DNA of 64,000 nt from Echinococcus granulosus (lineage: Eukaryota > Platyhelminthes > Cestoda > Cyclophyllidea > Taeniidae), in assembly GCF_000524195.1 (NCBI RefSeq), contig NW_020170384.1:2681925-2745924 (forward strand). The letters run 5' to 3'. Shown here one piece after another: positions 12,238-24,200 of the stretch (positions are counted from its first letter, which is position 1; each line of letters begins with the position of its first letter). Both the position numbers and the translations under genes were made by a program. Below the pieces are notes generated by a model that saw nothing but the letters and a program-made list of their open reading frames with translations, did no database searches and was not told where the DNA came from.

Positions 12238-15200
12238 ATGTCTCAGAATGGCATTACAAGCACCACCACAAACTCAAAGGTGCGTCACATTACCCCACCC
12301 AAAGAGGAGTTGCAATCACTACCTTCATCTTTCTACAACTGTGATATCTGCGGCCTGCAAGTCAAGACGCAATCTAATCTCCGTGCTCACTTTATCAAAA
12401 CCCATGGTCTTGTAAATGTTGGTCCTTTTTCAATTCATTACTAAAGACTGTTGTCTGTCTAGGATGCCAAAGATATAGCTTTTTTGCTACGAAAGAAAAC
12501 GGACATATCTGATGTCTTCCATTGTCCTGCTCCCGCCTGCAAATATACCAAGTCATCGGGTGTTGGATTCTCGAAATTCTGGCATTTGAAACAGGTGAGG
12601 GTAGCCTACAAAATTGGCCCAATTTCCTGGACTGAAACATTTGCTTGTAGCCTTCCTTTCTCCTCAGCACTATCAGTTGGTACACATGAAGAAGACCTTC
12701 CAATGCGCTACCTGTGGCCAGCGATTTTCTACACCCAGTGCACAAGCCTACCATGCGAAGTCGTGTGGCACGCATTTCGAGTGCCCAGTCTGTGGGCGGA
12801 AATACAAGGCCAAGAAGTTTCTCAACCAGCATGCGCGTCGCTCCGGACATGATGTTCGGGCGAGGTTCGTTATGTGCCTTTCTTTACTCTTAGCTTCCTC
12901 CCGCGACGTATGAGCCCGATAATGCGTGTATGGTGAATGTAGAATGTAAGAATCATTTCTGATTAATTCGAATATCAAATACCATAAGGACGGTAAATCT
13001 GATTCACAACGAAGAAGTTCGTTCCTTATTGTGGAGATACTTCAAGTGCCTTATGTCAGTTGAATTGCATTGCAAAGGGGTTCATTCGGTAGTTTAAAAT
13101 AAATAGAATTTAGAACATTACTCAGCTGACCATCTGTTCTTTCCACCTTGTCGGAGGCTGTTGCATTTTTTACTCAAAGGTGCTTTTGATGCGTTAGATC
13201 TGCGTTTCTCCCTTATTGCCATACAGCGAATTCATTTTACACCTCAACTGCAATGACTTCACCGCGGAACTAATTTAAGTGAGCATGCCAGAAAGGTGAT
13301 TTCCATATTACTTAGAGTCTCCCACTTATATTTTCTCACCAGTATATTGTCGTTCGGGTGGCTTTTCGACCTATGCTACGTTTTCTTCGATTTGAAGGCG
13401 AGGCAAACATCAGTTTTCGGACTTGATAGAAACCCTTTGGAAGTAGAGATCAACTTGCGCCATTACCTCGAATAATCGTCTTGTTACTGTTTTACAGGGA
13501 GCAGTAAGTGATCAATTACCGTTAATTTTACCATTAGAGTCCCAGATGATTTTAAAATTTTATTTCTGTTCATTAAATGTGAAAGACATAGATTTGGTCG
13601 GCTAAATTTACCTGTAGTGCTCAAGTACCTCATTTGGGAACTGAATAAACGTCTTGCATTTACGGAACCGGATGTCCAAGGTCAACGACGTCTGATGAGT
13701 GGTCTAACATTACTATTATCTATTTTTTACGAAGCATTTTGAAGCCTAGGCATACGATGCTGGTCGACAAACGTAAACTACATTAGTCAGTTGGCCATTT
13801 TTATGAGGGACTTGTTTTTGATTGGACCGCCCAGGTTAGTGCTGGCAGGACAACAAAAAAAATATTCAATCGGAATTTCATTGCCCATTTATCGGTGCAA
13901 AAAGGTCACCGTCAGGATCGTGAAAGCCCTTATAGGGCGTAAACTCCTAGTTTAGGACTTAGTAGTCCCTGACTTGTTCTATTGACTGTTCCTGTTTTTT
14001 GGTCAATTTAAAGGAGTAATGCCAGTATTTCGAATAAATATTTTGATGTCTAATTCTCCCTCCCCCGATTTTCTGTCAACTGATATCTTTTTGCAGTGTC
14101 TAGTTTGAGTGAAATCTGATTGTCAAATCTTTGGAAACTCGTTTCTATATTGTATTATTATATAATATAAAAACTAGATATCTTCGTCTATTACAAGTTT
14201 TGATATTACGGCTTGGTAACATAACACGACGTTACTGAACTCGAATGTTCAAAGTTGGTGACTTGTTGAGCGGTCTGATATTGGCATAGTCTTTTTCTAT
14301 ATAGGTTGATAATGTAGCTTCTCGAGCCTCTCTGCGATCCTAGTAAGCCATACCGGAACTCTCTTATTCAAGACTGGTGGCGTCAGCCTCATTCATTCCT
14401 GAGCTGATGAAATTTTTGCCTCACCTATCAACTGGATCATACAATAATGCCCAACTCTCATCGAAGCACCTGAGGTTGTTCCTAGTAGGTGAACCAGAGG
14501 GAGCTGTCGCAATCACCAGACTTAGAATCATTTGAACATCACATGGAATTCCAGATATTAGATAGTACCTTACAAGTTTTTGCCTCATGCCGGATAAACA
14601 CGCATTACTATAGTTATGGGGTTTGTGGTATTAGTAGTTGTCCTGCATACTTAAAATAATTTCCGTATTGTCCCTTGCTCATTTTTAAGAGAACCTATCC
14701 CCAGACAAGATCGTGTAGCTTATATCTGTCGGCCTAATAAACATTAGCTGCTTCTTTTCCAGGGCGTCAGCATCGAGAACCACACCAGTCGTAAGGCAGC
14801 AATCATCAGTCAACTTGCCCACTGAATCAGTTCTCACTACTGCGGGGAATGAGCAACGTGAGGCACAGACACCCACCAGATTGGCCATTCTTCCGCTGCT
14901 CATTCTTCCCCTCGGCGTTGGCACTGACCAGGCCTCCGTTTCTGCTGCCACTACCTCTGCTGCTTCCCTTGTGGGTGAAGTGATTGCCCAATTGCGGACC
15001 AATCTCACTGTTCTTCCACCTGTTGTCTCTACTCCCTCCACTCCCTCCGTTGGCGGCTGTCCTGGTCCAGCGGTCCAGCTCAACAGTCTCGCTTATAGTC
15101 CAGAGGTGGACTTCGTTTTTTTTATAAAAAAAACTTCAGAAATGTTTGCTTACCTGGTTTGATTGTGACAGCGCTGAAACGTTTACACCTCCATTAACAC

Positions 15201-18200
15201 AGTTAAATCAATGCAGTTTTCTGCGGTGAACATCAGACCGCTGTAGTGCATGGATTGATCAGATGGCATAAAGAAAGTCGACATTGTTGGCTTTTTGAAG
15301 GAAAGTGGCCACTCCTTATTCAGTGGACTGAAACTACGACTCCCCATCTTGGTCTGATACATAAAGTATCGAGAGTGAGTCACTAACCCAGTTGTTGACG
15401 TCTGTTGCTGTTCCGATTACGATGGAAAGAAGTCATTGCGTCAAACTTTGGTGCCAATTCTTGTACGGTATGAATTAATCTACCTTGCGTCCGAATTCTT
15501 AAATCATTTATGTACTGAACTTTCATTCAGTAATTGGCTAAATCTTTCTGCAATTCAAGGACATGCTCAAAACCCCCATGTAATCGACATCCATCTATAG
15601 ACCACTTATTGACATTTTAAGACGTTGCATCGACATTTCCGCAGTCTAGTTTTCGATGAAATCAGGCACTTTATATTCACAATCCTATCAAAAACGTGTA
15701 CTGGTGATCAACTGTTCATCCATTTCTAGTGGTATTTCCAGGCGCACATCTCCTCCCTTTGCTTTCACTTCCAGGCCCGACGTCCTGCTTTCGCTCTGTC
15801 TAACAGCATTGGTAACAGGGGGGGCGGTGATGATAGCGCAGGCGGTCCGACCTTCGTGCCGCTGGTGGATGTGGGGACAGCACCCCTTCGCCTATCACAC
15901 ACTCACACTCAAACGGATGTCAATGTACCGCCTCACTGTCCTGTACCTGCTCCAACCGCAGCGGTAACGGCGCAGCAGACCGACTTCGTCGTCTTTTACA
16001 ACAATCAGCCGACACGCGACTCCTACACCGCCACGTCGCCACCCGATTGCCATCTTGCTACGGCGCAGATGTCGGTTGGAAATTCTCCGCCCCCGGCGGC
16101 CTGTAAGTTTCGCACTTACAGACAATTTCGTATTCTGTATTTTCAGAATGTCTTTTTAATAATCGAAATGCTCATGTGTCCCCTCTTTTATTCCATTGCA
16201 TTCTTTTTATCGAGTGATGATAAAAAGCCTTTACTTAATACACATTTTCTGCTTCTTTTCCTGTTAATTATAGACTACTCTATTTCTCTGTTCTCCACAC
16301 TTTTCCCTGAACCCTTCCCGATCTTGATTCCTTTCTAACAAAAGCCCTTTCTTAGTTTCTGATTCCTGTCAATAAGGAAATGTTTATCCTAACTCTCAAA
16401 AATTGCAGCGATTGATGGCTGTTTGAATATTTTTAATCATGTCCATAAGTTTTACCCTTAAGGAACTTAAAACGCATGGATGTGTGCAATTTAATTTGTT
16501 ACTGTCATGCAGAAAGGTTGGAGGGATTAAAGTGATCAGATTCATGACTTATACTTCTTCCCCCGTTCATCTCCTTATACCTTCTCTCATCGTTTGCCTC
16601 CCAATTTATTGTCTTCAAAAGGTTGTGCGTTTTACTGCTTGCTCTAGTGTGCAAGCCGGCAATGACTCCTCCACTCCCTAAGACACTTTCAGATCCAACT
16701 GTTTGAGGTTTGTCCCAGTTACAGCCATTAAGATAAGCCTGAATCAGGTTTTTTATGAACACCATCATCAGTCTTGTCTAATGACGGTTGACTAGTTGTG
16801 GTTCCCTACATAAGGCCTTCTGATAGGTAACCTGCTGTAGTGTAGTCTGAACTTATTGTAGGCAATCGAAAATGTAGGTGCCTGTCATCTTGTTATTTCC
16901 GATGTTCCTTTACAGCATTCGAAGGGTATTTACTTGCCCTTTCTCAGTCTATTCTGCTATCTCCTTAGATTTTACTGGCAAAAGTCTGCTTACTTCATAC
17001 TCCCTCCATTCCATATTCATTCTGGCCCTTAAAGTATGCCTAATTTGAATTCTTTCTCCCCCATTCCTCAATTTCTCACAATTCCCCAAGTGTATTGCCT
17101 TCTCTTCAGGTATGCAATTTGAAATTGATCATTATTTTAATCAAAATTGTTTGAAAATGTTTAGCTATGGCCTCCGTGCTATTGATGAGGCATTCCCGAA
17201 GCGCAAGCGTTCCGAAATAACTCGTTGGCAGCACGAATAGCACAGGGCGTTTTCCAAATTAGATACTGAAGTGATTCCCGATTGCAAGTAGTTTCATGGA
17301 TGAAATGGAACTACTGCGATGCCAATGTTCCTAAGACTAAAAGTGTTTAAAGTGTTTTTTCTTCTCCCCCCCCCCCCCATATCCCGAGCTTTTATCTCTC
17401 CCACTGATAGAGATCATTTTTTGCGGTCATTCCCATGATACTTTCTTTTTACAATAATTGGGGTGCTTTTTTCATTGATGTCAATTAAATGAAATCGGAA
17501 AAGGGAGGGAAACGTGAGAAAGCAGGAGTCACATGCCATTGCATCATGTGAATTCTGTCCTTGCCCATAGCTTCTACAGTCCAAGAACTTTGTAATTATT
17601 TCACCGTTTAATGAATCGTACCTCCGATTTGTGATAATTTGATGCAACTTAGAGATTACTAAGGCCTTTAAATCCGTTATAAATGATTCATCTTTGAAAT
17701 GACTTCTTAGGATGCTTTGCCGACTGTGTCTGTGTGAATGGGTTGTTTAGTTGAAAAGCAACTGAATGGTTTTGGGAAGGCACAAACATTCTGTTCCATC
17801 CACGTGACATCTTGTTCACCTGTAAACTTTTGACTTCAGTGCCTTTCTGATTATTTTCTCTTTTCAAATCTAGTGTTGGTGGGCTATGGATACTAGCTTT
17901 GACATTTTTTGCATCTATCAGTTTTCCCCAGCTTTCCTTGTGTTCTTAGGGTACACATTCCTCTCCCTGATTTGTTAAATATCACCAAAACACTGGTCAG
18001 GTTGTCGGGACTTAAGGCCTACCTACCACCACTATCGGCCCTCATTGCACCAGTCATTGGCAGTCTGTGTGGACTTTACCGTGCATGCAATGTGTTTTAC
18101 TGCTTCGCTAAGTCTTCGTCCTGATTTGAGTGTGTGGATCGTTTAAACCACCATGTGTCAAAATCTCAATTCTTGAACCTCTGAATTACTTACTCTAGTC

Positions 18201-21200
18201 AGCGAATAGGATAACAGATGCTCTGTTTGTGATAAGCAAGCACTGGCGAGTTTGTCTTTCCTCAAAACCTTTCAGTTTTATTGGAAATTTTGCACGAAAG
18301 TGTGCTTACATACCTGGTTTTCCTTCGGCCCCACTTTTTACCCTCCTGACCTCGTATTTAAGTGTCCACAGTTGTTTTGACCGTTTTACAACTTTAAATT
18401 TGCCCTCTTGAAGTAACAAATTTCTTCGATGGGAAGCATCGAAAGGTGCATTAGTTTTGCCTCACACCTGGGTAATGGCGATATAGTAGGGTATTTTACT
18501 TTAGCACCTTTCCTTGTTCCTTTCTCGCTTAATGAAAGATTGATATTCCCTCCAAACTCATTTTACCACGTAGTAATGGCGTACTTCCAAATAGCAAGAT
18601 GTTTTTTGCTTATTTGATCTATTGGCCTGAATATCTAAGGTTTTAAGAGCTTTCTGAATGTCGAAACTCCTCTATTTGAGGCATTCAACCGCTTTAAGTC
18701 GTCATTTCAACTTTCGACTACCTCCTAACGTACAGTTGTTCTGTGTCCGTAATGAGGAATTACCAAATTAGGTTTTAATGAATGTTGAAGTGTTAATGAA
18801 TGACAGCATGGTGGATTTTGTGATGAAAAATGTCCTTCACATCTCGCGACATAGGGTAGCTGACTAGACAATGGATTAAGGCCTCATTCGTGTGTCATGA
18901 AATGTAGGAAGTTGACTTTATCTTTCTTCTTTACCTCCTCTCCAGTTCTGCCAGACATGTCCCACAGCAGCACCTACATGTCGCCGGGTCACTCAATTGA
19001 ACTTCAATACCCCGAGATGAACTCCAATGGCACCATGACCACCTACCACTCCCAACAGCCGCCACAAGCACAGCACCATGCATTCCAGCAGACCACCGTC
19101 ATTCCCACCACCGCGGTGTCGTCTGCCACGGGGGCATCTCTCTATCTCCCCTCTGACACCTCTGAAGGCGGGTGCTATAACGCCTTTGCTGCTGCTGGTA
19201 AGCTCTTCTGCCTCTTAGCTTTTCCCCCTTCATTTTCTTATCCCCTTTGGATCCGAAGCATTGGGTGTAGTCTAGAGGTATTCTTCCTTCATTCTTTCCT
19301 TTTCACTTGCCTCATCTTTTGTACTAGCAAAGCATGGTTCAGTCTTCAACTATGCATTTTGTGTAGATAACAACAAAGACCTTTTCCATTGGCTTAGCAA
19401 ATCTCTACTCTACTCTCCTAAATCTACACCGATTGTGTCGGCTTGCATCGCTTGTAATGCACAACACCCATTCTTCTCCCTTGCTCCTTTGATCATCTCG
19501 AGTCCAGTGCGGTGTCAAAGCCACATCAAAAGATGCTCTTAGTCATAAGAATGCAACCAACGTGAAGTTTGGAGCTCATTAAATTAACTAATCCTTGTTC
19601 GTGATATAATACTAATCAAAATAGCTATTACTGCGTTACTTCAGAATTCTGACATGATATGCGTGAGTTCACGAGTGCAGAGCGGTCTTAAGTTAGTGGA
19701 TAGGGTCTCACGATAGCCTAACCTTATCACCTGCTTAATTCCTTTCGCAGTGGTAACTTTACCGTTTACACCAATTGTTTCGAAACTTTCTCTTCTCATT
19801 CATCGTCCGGCTTTGCAATTGTGACCCAGCTTTGATAGTACGTAACTCGTATGTTCCTGCTTCGTTTCCAAGTTTTGGACATCTCCTTGCATGGTCAGCA
19901 GGTGGAGTTGTTTCGCGTTTCTTTGGTAAATATCCACTTCAACTGCCCCAAACTCCTTATCCATTTCCCTGCCCGTCTGCGTGCTTGCGGCGATTAAATT
20001 AATCTATAGTTTATTGCATTGCTCCTCTCTTGCTGTTTGTTTTGTCTTGCGTCACGTTTGTTGCTATTGTGTCACTTGAGGTCTATCAGAGAGGTTTTTA
20101 CGGAAAAACCTAAAACATGCGCAACTGGTGCGAAGGGCGTATCTTGATGGACCGGGTCTCCATATATTATCATGACATTGCAGAACTTGTCATGCTTTGT
20201 GCATCGCCGGTTTTACCTTTTCACTACATTGCTCCAGATTTTTGACCCCACTTGTGTGTCTTTAGCTAAGTAGGTAGTCCTCTGTCCTATTCTCACGATC
20301 TTCTAGGCTTATTGCTTGCCTGATTTCTTTTCCACTGGTAATTTTAGTGCCCACATTGACCGACTCGGCTGTCATGGATCATTTGCACTTTCTTTCATCC
20401 TATCGACGGTCGAGCATCGAAATTATACAGCAGCACATCCTATCATTGGTTTCTATTCCGATTTCACGGGGATGACAGTTGATATCCCTTCGTTACATCT
20501 GTGCAGATTCGCATCCCTCCACCATCTCACCTCCCCCTAGCCTGCGCTTTCTCCTTTCCCTTCCTGAGTTCGGATTATTTGCTCTTGTTATAGTTGAAGG
20601 TGCGTTGGGAACAGGATTCTACAGATACCTTTATTACAATTGACCATGTGCCAAACACAAACCGTATTGTGCCAATAACGTGGCCGGCAGCATGACTGTG
20701 TGATAGTGTGGATTGTGATAATTAACCACTTTGTGCATGATCATCGGTCCTACTTTTGGGATGTCTTTCACAATACCACTAGTGCCCATCAAAATCACTC
20801 GCATTATCAAAGTGAGTTTTTGTTGCTCTTGGGAAAAATTACCACTTCTTCGATGGGGGTCTCCTTTACAATATGTTCTTTGTTAGATAAGATTAATGGA
20901 AGAGCTTTCGTCCTGTGCCATGTCCTAAGCAAATGTAACATTTTGTACACTTTTACTTACTTTATAGCTTCTTCATTGGATAGCCACTATTGCATCCTTA
21001 GGTTTTTTCACTTCTTTTGCCATGTGACCCACTTTTTCTCCTGAGATGGGTGTTGTTGAAATTTGATACAGTTTTTTAGACTTTTCTGGAGTAAATTTCC
21101 GCGGTTTCATCCAAAATTTTGGTACAACTGGTAGTCGGTGCTATCATTTACGTCTGACGTTGGCGCAGCACTCATAATGCCCCCGGCGAAGTTTATGAGC

Positions 21201-24200
21201 AACTTGACTAGATCCCTAGGCTGAGCTACGCGAAACTGATCTATCGGCGTCTTGTCACAAAGGGAGAATTTACACAGAGCATACTGCTTTGCATTGTGAC
21301 CGTGCATGTAAATTGGGTTAGTTAGTCACCAAACCTTAATCGTGGCCAAGGGGTGGACTTAACTCACCGTGCCGTTGGAGCATGCCGCTAGTCGTGACCC
21401 GACATGCGCATACGCGCATGCGTATGTAGATGCGTAATTAGCTGTTCTCGAATCTGAGGCCATCATCAATTGCCCCCATACACGGCGTTAGCTACTCTCC
21501 TTTTCTTATTTTCACCGGTTTACTCTTTCAGTGGCAAGCGGGAGTGCACCCCTTTCATGTTGTAATTGGACCCACCATTGAGTGATTCGTATGATGCGCT
21601 TGTTTATTTCCATTCTTGGCTGTTAGCACTCATTGTGAATTTGCTTAAGGGGTGCAGCACCGGTTTTGTTGCACGTCAATCGCAGCACTGCCATTCGTTC
21701 AGCATACTTTTCAAGTGTGCTAAAGTGGTACTGAGATAGTGGGAAGTGCTAATAATGGCCGGTATATTCCATGGCTGACACAGCTATCTAGAAGACTGCT
21801 TTGTCTTACATTCTTTTATTACAGTGATCTAGTGGTTTTAGCATTGACTTGCGCTTTGCTTAGGATGGATTAATTTCCTTGTTTTCCGCCCCAGTTTCTA
21901 ACACGATTTAAAATTATCCCGAATAGAAATTTTGTTGGTTTTTAACTTCTCAAAGTCATCTGCATCTGTTATACAGCAAAAACCGCCGAAATTTCTTTTA
22001 AAAGATTATGCTGTTTTGAAAGCCAAAAATAGCTAAAATTTATGAGGAAATTATCGACTATAAAACTGAGCGCCTCATGAATTTGTGCTTTCCTTCCTTG
22101 ATAGCCTCATATCGCCATATTTTTCCCACATTATCGAATGATAGAACTGCCAAATACCAATTGCTATTGCAATGTTCCGGTTATAAAGTAGCTGTGGTCT
22201 CTCACCTTACAGCTCTCGCTTTAATAATGACTGAAATTCCTAGATGAAATCTATTTTTTACTTTGTTAGCACTCTTGGGAGTTGGGTGTCGATGTGGCCC
22301 TATGATGCCCATTAATCCATGTCCACTCGACTTGCCATTAACCGATCTTTTGTGATATGGTGATTGGAGCTAACAAGAAAGTAGTGGAGAATACCATTAC
22401 TGATAGACTGATGCATATCTGGGCTTTGTAATGCATGTGCATAATTAATTGCACGAATTGGTCGAGGCCTTACAAGTGACAACAAGTCTTTGCAGTGAAC
22501 CATGTTGAAAGATGTGTGACACTGAATCACCACCTTCACTAGCTTTCATAACTATCAAGCCTGTGATCAAATTGAGCGATTTGCGCAGATTTTTTCCAAT
22601 GGTTCGGGCCACGAATATTGACCCCAAGAGATGCTTCTTCTATGAGTAAGTGATAGTAATTGCTCGAAAGATACGACTTTGATAGTGCTACACATTCTCC
22701 TCATGAGTTCTGCAGTTGGTTAGGTGTGTGGCATATTAAATATTGCATCATTCCTTCTCCACTTTAGCGTTTATGTCCCCTCTCTAACCTGGTGTTATCT
22801 GCGCTTTCCACTTTCTAGGTAATAATGGTCCTGCTAGATTACTTCTGGATTATGTTATACCTAGTCAGTCGGCGGGTTATATGCTTCCGAAGGGTAGTAT
22901 TGCATCAGTTACCAGGCTTGTGAGCCATGGTGATGCCTCCGTAATATGCCCACTTTAACCCATTAATTCAAATCTACCTTAATTGGCGTCCCTATAGTCT
23001 TGGTAATTGTATTCTAACCGGCACTTAAAGTGCTTCGAACAGTCAAAAAAGGGTTGATTTATTTGGAGCACAAAGTTCATGTAGTCTACCTTTAATAAGT
23101 GATGGGATCCACCTGAAAAGGCGAAAAGGCCGCCAAACCGAGACTCCATTTAAAGACAAAACATGCTTATTCGCATGTGTTGATGGTCGAATATGGGTAC
23201 TCGTGTTTCATATCAAAAGTGAAATCAACGTACAACACTGATCCTAGGAAGAGTTTGCCCTTCCTCGGATCAGTGCCATTTGGAATCATGCCCCTTAATG
23301 CGTATAAATACGGACTCTGCTTGATCGTGCAGTTAGTCCGGCGTAGTGTCCATACTTAGAACGTCATACGAATGTTCGACCACTCCAAGGATCTTGGAGG
23401 GGATAATGTCTATCAATCGCTGGAGGGTAGTCGGAACAGTCTTCAACCGGTAGTATTGGAACAGTCAGCGGTATGTTTTAAAGGCCAGTAGTTAACGGTA
23501 CTGATGTAACCTTAGCTTGAAAGTGGGCGTGGACGTTGTGCCTGTTTACGCACGGTATGAATGGTACCTAGTCCAGGTTCATCTAGTCAAACCAGTATGT
23601 GCCTTGGTGGTGTAGGACGTTTTGAGAATAATATGGTGCAGAAGTAAGCGCAGTACTACAGCTGTCCGAAGACCCTTATTTGTCCACCACGGGTACTGAC
23701 GGCGGTTCGGGAGGTATAGCTAATCCATGATTATCGGATTCAGTATCATGGCTTCGCCGAAAGGATGTTGATGTCCGAGGCAGTGTTTAACCGTAGTTGT
23801 ACTGACTGGCCCTTGAATTGGGGGAAAGTTTACTTCCAACGGTCATTTTCATTGGTTTGGAAAGTGATCGGGCTGCGCCCTTTGACTTACTTTGACCTCG
23901 GTGTTCGGTTTATTGCTAGTGGTATCCATCTTTGTGGCCACCGGTATTTTAATGGCGACGCCGGTGCTGATTGTGAGGACAAAACTTGAAATGGTGCTAG
24001 GCTCTTCTTGCTAGTTCAATCCAAGTGCGTGCGTCTCGACACTTCCGCAGCTTCAAAACTGAATTTAACTGTCTCCATAAAGCTGGCAAGCTCAAATCAC
24101 TTCCATCAGGTCACCCAAAAAAGTAGGTAATGATGAAGAGCACAATGGGAGAGTTTCTTATCCATGGAGTGAAGCTAATCTATATTGCATAATGCATGCG

